Below are positions 26,412 through 35,614 of a stretch of 64,000 nucleotides of DNA, one piece after another. Origin of the DNA: Bacillota bacterium (lineage in GTDB: Bacteria > Bacillota > Clostridia > Peptostreptococcales > Acidaminobacteraceae); contig JAOARG010000035.1 of NCBI GenBank assembly GCA_025210655.1, positions 1 to 64,000 of the forward strand, written 5' to 3'. A model generated the notes under the pieces. The model worked only from the letters and a program-made list of their open reading frames with translations. It did not search any database and was not told the DNA's origin. The stretch's first letter is position 1. Each line of letters starts with the position of its first letter. A program made the translations under genes and the position numbers.

Positions 26412-27238
26412 TTCTTTGGATGATATATGATGAAAAAGATTATAAAAACAATAATGAATATGTAAAATGGTTTGAGGAAGAGGGAAAAATCCTTGGTATT
26501 GAAGTTAAGTTAATACTAAGAAATGAATTAGATATATTAATATCTAATAAGGGCCATGATTTTCTTTACGCGGGAAGGCTTATTTCTAAACCTGAAGCTG
26601 CTATAAATCGTACAAGAGATTGGAAAATAGCGAACATACTAGAAAATGCTAATGTTAGAGTTTTTAATAATAGTAAAATCAATATGCTAGCTAATGACAA
26701 ACTGCTTTCGTATTCCAAAGCTAGTTCATTGGGATTAAATGTCATGTACACAGATACAGTTATGTATATAGAGGATAATTATATTTATAAGAGCCGTAGT
26801 GGACATGGTGGTAATGAGGTTTATTTCAGTAATGATGAAAATATTAATAGGTTAAGGGATATTGTAAATGAAGATTATCTAAGACAGTCAATATCAAGTG
26901 TAGTAGGAAAAGACCTTAGAGTCTACATTATGGCTGGTGAAATATTAATAAGCATACTTAGGAGTAGTGAACTTGATTTTAGATCAAACTACAAACTAGG
27001 AGGAAAAGTAAGGCAGTATCACTTAAATGATAAGCAAAAAGAAACAGTTATGAAGATTGTTGATACAATGGAATTAGATTATGTAGGAATAGATTTCTTA
27101 TTTGATGAAGAAGAGAATTTAATATTCAATGAAATAGAAGATCCAGTTGGAAGTAGAATGGTGTCGAAAGTAGCTCCAGAGATTAATATAGCCCAGAAGT
27201 TTCTAACTCATATAAAGAATAGTATACAAGTAGAATAG
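26408..27238 (+). CDS. ATP-grasp ligase, RimK-like (second of a pair)
   Basis: A 276-residue paralogue of the preceding gene. GKDLRVYIMAG (about 170-180), FRSNYKLGGKV and DFLFDEEENLIFNEIEDPVGS (about 232-252) match the ATP-grasp core. The asparagine-rich end of the active site differs: EIEDPVGS here, EVNSNPHF in the partner. So the two may differ in specificity, or this one may be regulatory. It is the last gene of the operon, and a strong terminator follows. Confidence 0.8.
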   Translation: MILWMIYDEKDYKNNNEYVKWFEEEGKILGIEVKLILRNELDILISNKGHDFLYAGRLISKPEAAINRTRDWKIANILENANVRVFNNSKINMLANDKLLSYSKASSLGLNVMYTDTVMYIEDNYIYKSRSGHGGNEVYFSNDENINRLRDIVNEDYLRQSISSVVGKDLRVYIMAGEILISILRSSELDFRSNYKLGGKVRQYHLNDKQKETVMKIVDTMELDYVGIDFLFDEEENLIFNEIEDPVGSRMVSKVAPEINIAQKFLTHIKNSIQVE

Positions 27239-27240
27239 TA

Positions 27241-27285
27241 AACACCTCAAAATTAAGTAATTTACTTTATTTTGAGGTGTTTTTT
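27241..27285 (+). terminator. Terminator of the five-gene operon
   Basis: AACACCTCAAAAT and ATTTTGAGGTGTT form a long stem (inner AAGTA/TACTT pairs too), then TTTTT. Confidence 0.92.
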
Positions 27286-27299
27286 ATGACAAGAAATAA

Positions 27300-27871
27300 A
27301 ATCAAAAAACTCAAAAAAGTCTGGCCCATGAATGTCGAAGAACCAAAATGATGCTTTTGCTGGAGAAAAACTATAAATATTAAATGAATAAGAACGTTTC
27401 AATTTAATATTTATTAGCTCGCCTGACAAGAGCGACTTGAACTAGAGTCTTAAAGAAAAAAGACCCTAGAAGAAAGTCTGGCCTGTCAGAAGAGGAATAC
27501 TATTATATGGCCTGATTTGTCCTGTAAGGCGTTACTAGTACTGATAAATCACTCTATATGCACATAAGTCCTAAAGGATGCTTTTTGCTGAAGCAAAACC
27601 ATAAAAATTAAATGAATAGGAGCATTTCAATTTAATTTTTATTAGCTTAACTGACAAGAGCGACTTGAACTAGGGTCTTGAACTTCCGATCTACTACCTA
27701 CCACCAACGACCAACGGTTACAAGTTACTGACAAATCACTCTATATGCACATAAGTCCTAAAGGATGCTTTTTGCTGAAGCAAAACCATAAAAATTAAAT
27801 GAATAGGAGCATTTCAATTTAATTTTTGTTAGCTTAACTGACAAGAGTGACTTGAACTAGGGTCTCTATTT
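27300..27871 (-). repeat. Dispersed RAYT-type repeat cluster abutting the RAYT gene
   Basis: Three units in minus orientation: cores lie at 27546-27560 and 27733-27747, plus a core-less unit at 27310-27500. All contain the long arm with TTTTTGCTGAAGCAAAA and the AT-rich palindrome. The last unit ends at the stop codon of the transposase gene. The units near 27546 and 27733 are almost identical over about 100 bases, pointing to recent duplication. Confidence 0.85.
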
Positions 27872-28384
27872 CTAATTTTCCATAAGCTTTAAATACTCTA
27901 CAATTGCACATTGTCTATTTCTTGAAAGAATATCTAATAAGAAATCAATATCGGTTATTGTTTGATTGTCAGAGATATATTCAATATGACTAGAATATTT
28001 ATAAGTATCTATTGAAGTAGCAATCTTTTGAGGATTTCTATGTATGTATTTGATTAGTTGTAGAAAGTTAGCCTCATCTTTACATAATATCTTTTTGTAT
28101 CTTTTCTCAAAAGTATGTCCAGTTCTCTTATATTTTTCGTTATAAAATTTTGAGTATGAAGTGTTTATTCTTTGCATCAGCTTTGATAATTTCTCATCGG
28201 TAGTTCTAATAAGCATATGTATATGATTGTCCATTACTACATATGAAAATAAATCAAAATCAATCCTATCTTTTGCTCTTTTGAGATAGAAGAGATATTT
28301 CTTCTTATCAGAGTCATTATCGAAAATATTTTTCTTATTGTTTCCTCTAATGATTATATGAAATATTTGATATAAATCATTCAT
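27872..28384 (-). CDS. REP-associated tyrosine transposase (RAYT, Y1_Tnp)
   Basis: A 170-residue HUH single-strand transposase of the IS200-like/RAYT group. It shows the opening HIIIRGNNKKNIF, the HUH pair in MDNHIHMLI (His54 and His56), then LMQRINTSYSKFYNEKYKRTGHTFEKRYK and the YIHRNPQKIA block. All are typical of REP-associated transposases. A candidate nucleophile is one of Tyr77, Tyr81 or Tyr85. GGAGG-like AGAGGTGG lies before the ATG. It is flanked on both sides by the dispersed palindromic repeat in the same orientation, as RAYT genes are by their REP elements. It looks intact. Confidence 0.88.
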   Translation of the reverse strand: MNDLYQIFHIIIRGNNKKNIFDNDSDKKKYLFYLKRAKDRIDFDLFSYVVMDNHIHMLIRTTDEKLSKLMQRINTSYSKFYNEKYKRTGHTFEKRYKKILCKDEANFLQLIKYIHRNPQKIATSIDTYKYSSHIEYISDNQTITDIDFLLDILSRNRQCAIVEYLKLMEN

Positions 28385-28489
28385 TATAAATCCACCTCTC
28401 TTTTAATAAACACCTTTAATAACATATTATGTAATTCGAATATTATAGTCAATGGTTTTCATTAACTGGAAATTATCCATGAAAGGGAA

Positions 28490-28670
28490 GTAATACTGAG
28501 AAATCACTCTATATGCATATAAACCTTAAAGGATGCTTTTTGCTGAAGCAAAACCATAAAATTTAAATGAATAGGAGCATTTCAATTTCAATTTTATTAG
28601 CTCAACTGACAAGAGCGACTTGAACTAAGGTCTTGAATTTCCGAACTACGAGCAACGATCAAAGGCTCAA
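28490..28670 (-). repeat. Dispersed RAYT-type repeat upstream of the RAYT gene
   Basis: One unit with its core at 28501-28515, the long arm and the GAGCGACTTGAAC rung, in the same orientation as the cluster on the other side of the transposase gene. The 28671-28732 tail has no feature. Confidence 0.82.
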
Positions 28671-28732
28671 CCCTTTTTGATCTTAGGGCGGGCATTTATT
28701 TATACGGAAGGAAATAATATCCCACCCAATGA

Positions 28733-29542
28733 TCATATTGCACTAGTTAAATAGTTGTTGTAGTGTTTTGATTTTCTATTGATGTTAAGTATTAATTCTT
28801 TGGCTATTGGGTTGTATGTCTCTGGTATTTCGGAAGGTTTATCAAGTAGGTAACCTTGTCCATAATCTACACCTAAGGATATGAGTTTTTCTAGTTCTTC
28901 TTTGCTTTCTATACCTTCGGCTATGCATTTTATATTCAACTTTTTACATATATCAACAAGACTCTTTACTACTATTTCTTTGTACTCATTAATATATATA
29001 TCCCTAATAAGTTCCATATCGATTTTAATATAATCTGGTTTAGTTTCTACAATTCTAAGTATCCCATTATATCCTGATCCAACATCATCTAATGCAACCT
29101 GATATGATTGTTTCTTATAATAATTAAGGGTTTCTACTATCGGCGCATAATCATCTATAGCACTTCTCTCTGTAATTTCAAAAATAATACTAGATTCAGA
29201 TAGTTGAGAGTTTTCAAGAAGTGATTTTGTAATCCCGGTTTTGAAATCATCTGCTTTGATGATGTGAGGGTCTACATTTAGAAAAAGCATAAAATGCTTG
29301 TCTGTTTTAAAATTCTTTATTGAGTTGTTTCTTAGTTGAAACTCAATATCCCACAAAAGGTTTTCTAATCTGCAACTTTCGATTATTTCTGCAATAGTAA
29401 AGTCAGTGATGGCCTGTATTCTGCTGAGTGCTTCAAAACCTACTATATCACCTGTTGTCAAGTGATAGATAGCCTGATATACCGATTTAAATGGGTTTTT
29501 CGATATTAATCTTTTAAGGTACTCTCTTTTAATATTTGTCAT
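28733..29542 (-). CDS. EAL domain c-di-GMP phosphodiesterase
   Basis: A 269-residue stand-alone EAL domain predicted to linearise c-di-GMP. Catalytic motifs appear intact: GFEALSR (near residue 35), the asparagine in LFLNVDP, the glutamate in FEITER, ALDDVGSG, YIKIDMELI, IAEGIES and GQGYLLDKP. No transmembrane or sensor domain is present. No operon partner; it is divergent from the CHAD-Nudix gene. It could oppose the two GGDEF proteins in this window. Confidence 0.92.
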   Translation of the reverse strand: MTNIKREYLKRLISKNPFKSVYQAIYHLTTGDIVGFEALSRIQAITDFTIAEIIESCRLENLLWDIEFQLRNNSIKNFKTDKHFMLFLNVDPHIIKADDFKTGITKSLLENSQLSESSIIFEITERSAIDDYAPIVETLNYYKKQSYQVALDDVGSGYNGILRIVETKPDYIKIDMELIRDIYINEYKEIVVKSLVDICKKLNIKCIAEGIESKEELEKLISLGVDYGQGYLLDKPSEIPETYNPIAKELILNINRKSKHYNNYLTSAI

Positions 29543-29681
29543 TTAATCACCTGAAATGATCTTATCAAATCAATGTTAAGTTTAGTTTAAATACAAGTAA
29601 AATTTTAAATCAAATTTATTTGGTAATATCTACAGATTAAATGGGTAAATATATTCTATACAGAAAATAAGGGGTGTGCTT

Positions 29682-30896
29682 ATGAATATCGTCTATCGTT
29701 TTGTAATTGATTTGGAGGAAAAATATCGGGATATGATAGCTTCATTTTCTAATGATTCTATTCATGATTACAGAGTTCTAGTAAGGAAAAACCAAGAGTT
29801 TTTTAATTATTTAAAAGAAGAATATGATAATGAGAATTTCAAATTATATTTTGATTTTCATAAGAGTATTTTTGAAACACTAAGTGGGGCAAGGGACTTA
29901 AAAGTCGGAATGGAGATTTTATCTGAAAGATATGGTGTTGAACTTACGAATGATATAAAAAAGAAGATTTTGTCTAAAATTGATTTGGCCCTTGAAAGAG
30001 TAAAACATAAAGAACCTGCTATTGATATTTTAAATGATCTTGAGTCAATGGATATAAATGAACATGATTTAGTGAGTTTCCTTTTTGTTAAATTGTCTGT
30101 ATATCACGATAGATTAAAAAGACAATCTAACATATCAGAAAAAAACCTTACAGACTATCACGAGGAAAGAAAAACAATTAAGAAAATTAGATATATTATT
30201 AGCCATATCAATATGATAACTAATGTAGAAATTGTTAGTCTGAAATCATATAAAGCATATCAAGATGTCTATGGATTATTAAATGACTTAGATAATATTA
30301 GGTTTAATTTCATTGAAGAAAAAACCATTCCTTTGGGGATAATTGATAGTGATATTAGAAAACTTACAACAGAAATTGATACTCTAAAAGTAGTTTCGAA
30401 AATAAAAAAAGATATTCAAAAGATTAAAGTCAAGAAAAGTAATTTCTATAAAAACTATAATTATTGTGAATCTAAAATATCAATAGTTACCGGAAAAGCA
30501 GTTATTTTAGACGATATGAATAGGATATTATTTATCAAAAGAAGTAAAAAGTATAAAGGTGTAGACAATCTATGGGAACTTCCTGGTGGAAGAATCGATA
30601 AGGGAGAAAAAATATATAGCGGATTAAAAAGAGAAGTACTTGAGGAATCAGGACTAGATATTAAGTCTCTTGAAGTCGGTATGATTTGGGAATTGTTCAG
30701 GGAAGGAAAGCCTGATATTTTGGGTCTAACTTTCATTTGTAGAGCTGCTTCAAGTAGTATTATACTTTCTGAAGAACATTGTGATTATAAATGGGTTGAA
30801 ATAAAGGATTTGGAGACTTTTCCAATCATTAATGAACTAAAGGAAGATTTCTATAATAAGGGCTTATTGGGTCAAGTAATGAGATATATTATTTAA
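29682..30896 (+). CDS. CHAD-Nudix fusion protein
   Basis: About 404 residues. The N-terminal 250 or so form a CHAD-like helical domain (SIHDYRVLVRKNQEFF, GARDLKVGMEIL, YHEERKTIKKIRYII, DVYGLLNDLDNI), a fold known to bind polyphosphate. The C-terminal part is a Nudix hydrolase. Its full box GRIDKGEKIYSGLK-REVLEESGLD starts near residue 303. ATG 29682 has GGGGTG upstream. The phosphoesterase gene follows 12 bases later. A role in polyphosphate or nucleotide polyphosphate breakdown is inferred. Confidence 0.78.
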   Translation: MNIVYRFVIDLEEKYRDMIASFSNDSIHDYRVLVRKNQEFFNYLKEEYDNENFKLYFDFHKSIFETLSGARDLKVGMEILSERYGVELTNDIKKKILSKIDLALERVKHKEPAIDILNDLESMDINEHDLVSFLFVKLSVYHDRLKRQSNISEKNLTDYHEERKTIKKIRYIISHINMITNVEIVSLKSYKAYQDVYGLLNDLDNIRFNFIEEKTIPLGIIDSDIRKLTTEIDTLKVVSKIKKDIQKIKVKKSNFYKNYNYCESKISIVTGKAVILDDMNRILFIKRSKKYKGVDNLWELPGGRIDKGEKIYSGLKREVLEESGLDIKSLEVGMIWELFREGKPDILGLTFICRAASSSIILSEEHCDYKWVEIKDLETFPIINELKEDFYNKGLLGQVMRYII

Positions 30897-30908
30897 AGGG
30901 ATGATGAA

Positions 30909-31811
30909 ATGAGAACATATAGTAGAATGCATAACTCATACGTTAATGCAGATATTGTACCTTTTGATAAAGATTCTAAAATTATAATGTTTAGCGATGT
31001 CCATAGGGGTGATAACTCTGTATCCGATGAGTTTGCCCACAATCAATACATTTATTATCATGCTTTAAATACTTATTTAAATGAAGGATATACTTATATA
31101 GAACTAGGTGATGGTGACGAACTTTGGGAACATGGAAAGTTTAAACATGTAAGGTTTGCCCATAGGGATATATACGGTATTCTTAAGAAATTCCATCAAG
31201 ATAATAGATTTATATTTTTATATGGCAATCACAATATGGAGTTGAAGTATCCTAGGTATGTTGCGAAAAATCTTCAGAGATACTATAACGAATATGATGA
31301 GAGAGAAGAAAAACTTTTTGAAAATATAAAGGTACATGAGGCTATTAGACTGATTAATCAAGATGAAGAGATTGAATTATTTGCAGTTCATGGACATCAG
31401 GGAGACCTTATAAATGATCAGTTGTGGTTAATCACAAGATTTTTTAATAGACACTTTTGGAGATACATGCATATAGTTGGATTCAGGAATCCAGCAAGTC
31501 CGGCGAAAAATGTTCATAAGATGCATAAAATTGAAAAGCGTTGCAATAAGTTTATAAGAAGACATAAAATTCCGATAATCATTGGTCATACTCACAGGCC
31601 TAAATTTCCTAAAAATGGTGACTTACCTTATTTTAATACAGGATGTTGTATCCATCCCAGAAAGATTAATGGTATAGAAATTGTAAATAATGAGATTAGT
31701 CTAATCGAATGGAGAGTTTTTGTAAGCGAAGAAGGAAAAATGATAATACGTAAAAATATAGTGAAAGGTCCTGAATCACTAAAAAACATTTGTAAAGCAA
31801 GATGCCAATAA
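30909..31811 (+). CDS. Calcineurin-like metallophosphoesterase
   Basis: A 300-residue phosphoesterase. Metal-binding motifs are seen in order: MFSDVHRGD (near residue 30), ELGDGDELWE (GDxD-like, near 73), YGNHNMEL (GNH, near 107), VHGHQGDL (near 157) and IGHTHRPKF (GHxH, near 220). It resembles LpxH/UDP-diacylglucosamine-pyrophosphatase-like proteins but lacks that pathway here. AAAGGG precedes the ATG 8 bases upstream. It is co-transcribed with the CHAD-Nudix gene, so a phosphate-rich substrate is likely. Confidence 0.82.
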   Translation: MRTYSRMHNSYVNADIVPFDKDSKIIMFSDVHRGDNSVSDEFAHNQYIYYHALNTYLNEGYTYIELGDGDELWEHGKFKHVRFAHRDIYGILKKFHQDNRFIFLYGNHNMELKYPRYVAKNLQRYYNEYDEREEKLFENIKVHEAIRLINQDEEIELFAVHGHQGDLINDQLWLITRFFNRHFWRYMHIVGFRNPASPAKNVHKMHKIEKRCNKFIRRHKIPIIIGHTHRPKFPKNGDLPYFNTGCCIHPRKINGIEIVNNEISLIEWRVFVSEEGKMIIRKNIVKGPESLKNICKARCQ

Positions 31812-31826
31812 GGTATCTTGCTTTTA
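31794..31826 (+). terminator. Terminator after the phosphoesterase gene
   Basis: AAAGCAAGATGCC pairs with GGTATCTTGCTTT around AATAA; the stop codon is in the loop. Confidence 0.88.
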
Positions 31827-31982
31827 TATTTTCGGATAAAAATAGGAAAAAAGTACTATCTTTCTATCAGTAAAGTAAAACCCCCGATATGTCAAAGAAA
31901 TAATATTTTAAAAAATGTATAATAAACTACATGTGGTTAATTAGGTGGTATAGGATGAAAAATAAAACAGGGGGAATTCAAT

Positions 31983-32867
31983 TTGCTTGCGTCAGAAAAT
32001 TTTATTAGTAGCTCACTAAGATTAGTGACGTTTCATCCCTATCATTTCCATGATAATCTTGTAATTTTAAAGGTTGTTAAAGGGGATATACGGGTTAAGG
32101 TTCTGTCTAACGAGTACATACTAAAAAATGATGATGTGATTGTCTTTAATGTAGGTGAAATCCATTCTGTAGAAGCGATTAGTGAAGTGAATTTGGTTAT
32201 ATTAATGTCAATTGATTATGCATACTGTAAAAGTAAAGTATATGATTTTGATAATGTTGTATTCCAGTGTAACTCAGCTTTAGATAATGAATGTCACAAG
32301 AATAAGTTCGAAGGTTTGAAATACATTATTGATAATTTGATTCATGAAGTAAATAATGGAGCTAATAAGGGAACGGTTCAATCTTTTACAGATGAGTTGC
32401 TAAGATATTTGCTTCATAATTTTGAATACATAAGTATGGGACATAAGTTAAAAAAGTTTGAAACAAAAATAGCTAATAGGTATAAAGACTTATTCAGAAA
32501 CGTTTTTAGAACAGATGGTGAGTGTTCAAATTACTCACTACTGGATGTTTCGAAAATGTTGAATATAAGTTATTCTCACCTTAGGAAGGACATCAAGCTA
32601 AGATACGGCAGCAGTTTTAGAAAACTAAAATATAGATATATGGTAGAACATGCTTGCAGGTTAATTCTTTCGTCAGACACATCAATTACTGAAATAGGCT
32701 TGAGATCAGGTTTTTCGGATCCAAAATACTTAATAAAGTATACTAAAGAGTTTTATGGATTAACACCTTCTCAGTTAAGAAACTTTTCAAATATCACCAA
32801 AACCGATTATCTATATGAAAGTAATGATGAAAAAGTAGATTTGATGATTGAATTTAATCAGTTCTAA
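31983..32867 (+). CDS. AraC family transcriptional regulator
   Basis: A 294-residue regulator. The N-terminal cupin-like part ([21 protein letters not shown]...[16 protein letters not shown]) should bind a ligand. The C-terminal pair of helix-turn-helix motifs is [21 protein letters not shown] and [33 protein letters not shown]. It starts with TTG at 31983, with AGGGGGA 8 bases upstream; no in-frame ATG fits. The chemoreceptor gene follows 19 bases after its stop, so it may control or be co-expressed with that receptor. Confidence 0.9.
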   Translation: MLASENFISSSLRLVTFHPYHFHDNLVILKVVKGDIRVKVLSNEYILKNDDVIVFNVGEIHSVEAISEVNLVILMSIDYAYCKSKVYDFDNVVFQCNSALDNECHKNKFEGLKYIIDNLIHEVNNGANKGTVQSFTDELLRYLLHNFEYISMGHKLKKFETKIANRYKDLFRNVFRTDGECSNYSLLDVSKMLNISYSHLRKDIKLRYGSSFRKLKYRYMVEHACRLILSSDTSITEIGLRSGFSDPKYLIKYTKEFYGLTPSQLRNFSNITKTDYLYESNDEKVDLMIEFNQF

Positions 32868-32886
32868 ATCACAGGGGGGAAAACAT

Positions 32887-34986
32887 TTGAAGTTAAAAAC
32901 GAGGCTAATATTTGTAAATCTAGGTGTAATACTACTCATCGCATCAATAATCGTGGGTTACTTAGTTTACAATACTTACACAACAATAACGGCTGACAAC
33001 AAAGAGATATTAAAACATAGGTCAATGGAAGTAGCGAAGGATATAGAATCAATAATGAATAGTGCCAATAGGGATGCTTTGGAACTTAAAGAGATTGTAG
33101 AAGCAATGATAGAGGCAGATGGTGTAAATAGGGATGTCATAATAAAAAAACTTGAGGAAGTAATTAAGAGCAATCCTAATTATCTATATACATGGAGTGC
33201 ATTTGAGGAAAATGCTCTAGATGGTCAGGATGAAAGTTATATTGCTGTTAAGGGCAATGACCCTGAAAATGGTAGATTTTTACCTTGTTGGGGTAAAGAA
33301 GGGGACAGTGCTAGCTTAGATATCTGTACATCACTTGATGCAGCCTACTATACTGTGCCAAAAGAAACAAAAAGAAGTTTAATATCGAAACCTACTGAAT
33401 ACACCTTAAATGGTAAGAAAGTTATTTCAATTACTTTTAGTCAGCCAATCATAATAAATGGTGAGTTTAAAGGTGTAATTGGACTAGACATTGGTTTAAA
33501 TAGACTTCAGGAAATAAATAATGAAGTAAAGCTTTTTGATACTGGATTTGGTAGGCTTATCAATGAAGATGGCCTTGTATTAGCCCATCCTGATGTTGAG
33601 AGAGTGAATACTTTAGGTAAAGAGTTTACTGGATCAGAGGCTAGTGAAATATTAAGTAAAATTGATGCTGGCGAAAGTTTTATAATAGAAGATTATTCAG
33701 AGTACTTAGATAAGGATGTAATTAGACTATATAATCCAGTAAGTTTTTCGGGTAGTGATTTAAAATGGTCATACATGGTTATGGTTCCTATTAATGAGAT
33801 GATGAAGCAAATAAAATCTATGATAATGGTAATAGGAATATTAATACTAGTGGGATGTATGATAATGGGTACTATTCTATACGTAAATAGTAAGTATGCT
33901 GTCGATAGTATAACGGCATTATCTGATGTCATTTCTAAACTATCGGATTATGATTTAAGATTTGATGAAAACCATGATGCTATTAAGTATTTAGATAAGA
34001 AAGATGAAGTTGGTGAAATGACTAATGCGTTGGCAACTATGCAGACTAACTTTATAAAACTAATTAAAGAAGTTCAAGAGGTTGCTTCACAAGTTTCTGC
34101 ATCTTCTGAGGAACTTACGGCTACGTCACAGCAATCAGCAGTTAGCTCAGAAGAGGTAGCTAGAACTATTGATGAGTTGGCGACGGGTGCAATGGACCAA
34201 GCTAAAGAAACAGAAATGGGTAGTGAAAAAATTAATGATTTAGGGAATATTATAATAGAAAGTAGGCACTCTATGGATGATCTTGGTCAAGCAGCTGGTA
34301 ATGTGGGTATGCTTGTAGAAGAGGGATTAAAAGTAGTTGAAGACTTATTTGACAAAACAAATATCACAGGAAAAGCTTCTGATGAAATTTGTAGAGTAAT
34401 TGAAGAGACAAATGAAAGTTCTGAAAAAATTAACCAAGCTAGTAATGTTATTGCAGGTATAGCAGAACAGACTAATTTATTGGCACTAAATGCAGCTATT
34501 GAAGCCGCAAGAGCTGGAGAAGCAGGTAAAGGCTTTGCAGTAGTTGCTGATGAGATAAGGAAATTGGCAGAGCAATCGACGAAGTCAACTAAAGATATAG
34601 ATGTAATTGTTGATGAATTAAAGTCAAACTCGAATAATGCGGTTGTAAAAGTTAGGGAAGTAAGTGAAATAATAAAAGACCAAAGTGTAAGTGTTAATAA
34701 TACTTATGAAAAGTATAAAGAAATGAGTATAGCAATATCTAAAGCAGAAGCCGCAACAGGCAAACTTGCAGAAGGTACTAATCTAATGGAAGAAAGAAGA
34801 GAAAATATTATGGGAGTAATAGAATCACTTTCGGCCATAGCTGAAGAAAATGCTGCTAGTACTGAAGAAGCATCTGCATCAACACAACAACAGTCAACCT
34901 CAATTGAAGAAATAGCTGGAGCTAGTGAAAATCTTGCTGAACTAGCTGAAAATCTTCAAAGTTCTATTAGTAAATTTAAGTTATAG
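32887..34986 (+). CDS. Methyl-accepting chemotaxis protein, dCache type
   Basis: A 699-residue chemoreceptor: membrane helix near 8-30, extracellular double Cache domain (about 35-310, with [20 protein letters not shown] and [14 protein letters not shown]), second membrane helix near 310-335, HAMP-like linker, signalling domain. The hairpin tip [20 protein letters not shown] starts near residue 525. I chose the TTG at 32887 because AGGGGGGA lies 6 bases before it. Starting at the upstream ATG would overlap the AraC gene. The ligand is unknown; dCache receptors often bind amino acids or organic acids. Confidence 0.92.
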   Translation: MKLKTRLIFVNLGVILLIASIIVGYLVYNTYTTITADNKEILKHRSMEVAKDIESIMNSANRDALELKEIVEAMIEADGVNRDVIIKKLEEVIKSNPNYLYTWSAFEENALDGQDESYIAVKGNDPENGRFLPCWGKEGDSASLDICTSLDAAYYTVPKETKRSLISKPTEYTLNGKKVISITFSQPIIINGEFKGVIGLDIGLNRLQEINNEVKLFDTGFGRLINEDGLVLAHPDVERVNTLGKEFTGSEASEILSKIDAGESFIIEDYSEYLDKDVIRLYNPVSFSGSDLKWSYMVMVPINEMMKQIKSMIMVIGILILVGCMIMGTILYVNSKYAVDSITALSDVISKLSDYDLRFDENHDAIKYLDKKDEVGEMTNALATMQTNFIKLIKEVQEVASQVSASSEELTATSQQSAVSSEEVARTIDELATGAMDQAKETEMGSEKINDLGNIIIESRHSMDDLGQAAGNVGMLVEEGLKVVEDLFDKTNITGKASDEICRVIEETNESSEKINQASNVIAGIAEQTNLLALNAAIEAARAGEAGKGFAVVADEIRKLAEQSTKSTKDIDVIVDELKSNSNNAVVKVREVSEIIKDQSVSVNNTYEKYKEMSIAISKAEAATGKLAEGTNLMEERRENIMGVIESLSAIAEENAASTEEASASTQQQSTSIEEIAGASENLAELAENLQSSISKFKL

Positions 34987-34990
34987 AATT

Positions 34991-35020
34991 AAAACATTCC
35001 ACTGATTTGTGGAATGTTTT
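34991..35020 (+). terminator. Terminator of the chemoreceptor gene (left copy)
   Basis: AAAACATTCCAC pairs perfectly with GTGGAATGTTTT around TGATTT. A second copy of the same hairpin lies on the other side of the family B element. Confidence 0.88.
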
Positions 35021-35377
35021 AGACTGTAGACAAACTACAGTCTGGTTGAGCATCATGATGAATCATAACGTTAAGCGGTCATTTTATTCCTGTGAAGCGA
35101 TGAATTTATCAATTCATTGTTAAGCAGTAATTCTTCGAATTACGTACAAGGTAATTTCCCTTAGGGGAAATACTTATATAAGAAAGAACTTAAAAACCTT
35201 GTTATTACAAGCTTTGAAATTCTAGCTTGCGTAGCAAGGTTTCCTTGTACAGCGTTTAAAAAACGCCGCTTAACGTCTATGGAAATAGATGCTTAACGGT
35301 GCGAATGCACCTGCTTAACATATATTGAGATTTACAATATATTGCTTAACGAGGGTGTAGACTTTGTCTACATTCTG
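35021..35377. repeat. Ladder-palindrome element, family B, copy 1
   Basis: A 357-base element about 90% identical by eye to 39701-40060. End hairpins are AGACTGTAGacaaaCTACAGTCT and GTAGACtttGTCTAC. Left rungs are GTTGAGC, GTTAAGC (35090-35096), GTGAAGC and GTTAAGC; right rungs are four GCTTAAC. Arms between rungs include GATGAATTtatcAATTCAT, GTAATTcttcgAATTAC, GTCTATggaaATAGAT, GGTGCgaatGCACC and ATATATTG with CAATATAT. A long GTACAAGG...CCTTGTAC hairpin is in the centre. The outer ends form imperfect inverted repeats, GTTTTAGACTGTAGAC against GTTTCAGAATGTAGAC. Confidence 0.8.
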
Positions 35378-35532
35378 AAACATTCCACTGATTTGTGCAG
35401 GCCACTGAAAAAGTTCTATTTGAAATTCTTATACCACAATATGTACCTTCCTTTCAACTATGGAACCCAACATATTGTAGATGAGAATCAACCGTAGGTA
35501 CTTTTTCAGTGGCTTCGATTTGTGGAATGTTT
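35378..35532 (+). terminator. Second terminator copy, split by an insertion
   Basis: AAACATTCCACTGATTTGTG (35378-35397) and GATTTGTGGAATGTTTTTTT (35517-35536) together rebuild the 34991-35020 terminator. The 119-base insertion at 35398-35516 duplicated GATTTGTG. Confidence 0.8.
35398..35516. mobile_element. 119-base MITE with 8-base target duplication
   Basis: The terminal inverted repeats GCCACTGAAAAAGT (35401-35414) and ACTTTTTCAGTGGC (35500-35513) match over 14 bases. GATTTGTG flanks it on both sides (35390-35397, 35517-35524). Inside, CAATATGT and ACATATTG are also complementary. It has no coding capacity, so it must be mobilised by a transposase elsewhere. Confidence 0.82.
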
Positions 35533-35614
35533 TTTTTTATGAAGTTTTCCTCTATGTAATGGGTATAAATTTATTATTCTAATAATTAATTTCATGGAGA
35601 AGAAGGTGTTTTAA

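Noticed and set aside
27872..28384. Autonomous IS200/IS605 insertion sequence
   Set aside because: The protein matches the RAYT branch, no tnpB is present, and typical IS200 ends are not seen; the flanks are dispersed repeats.
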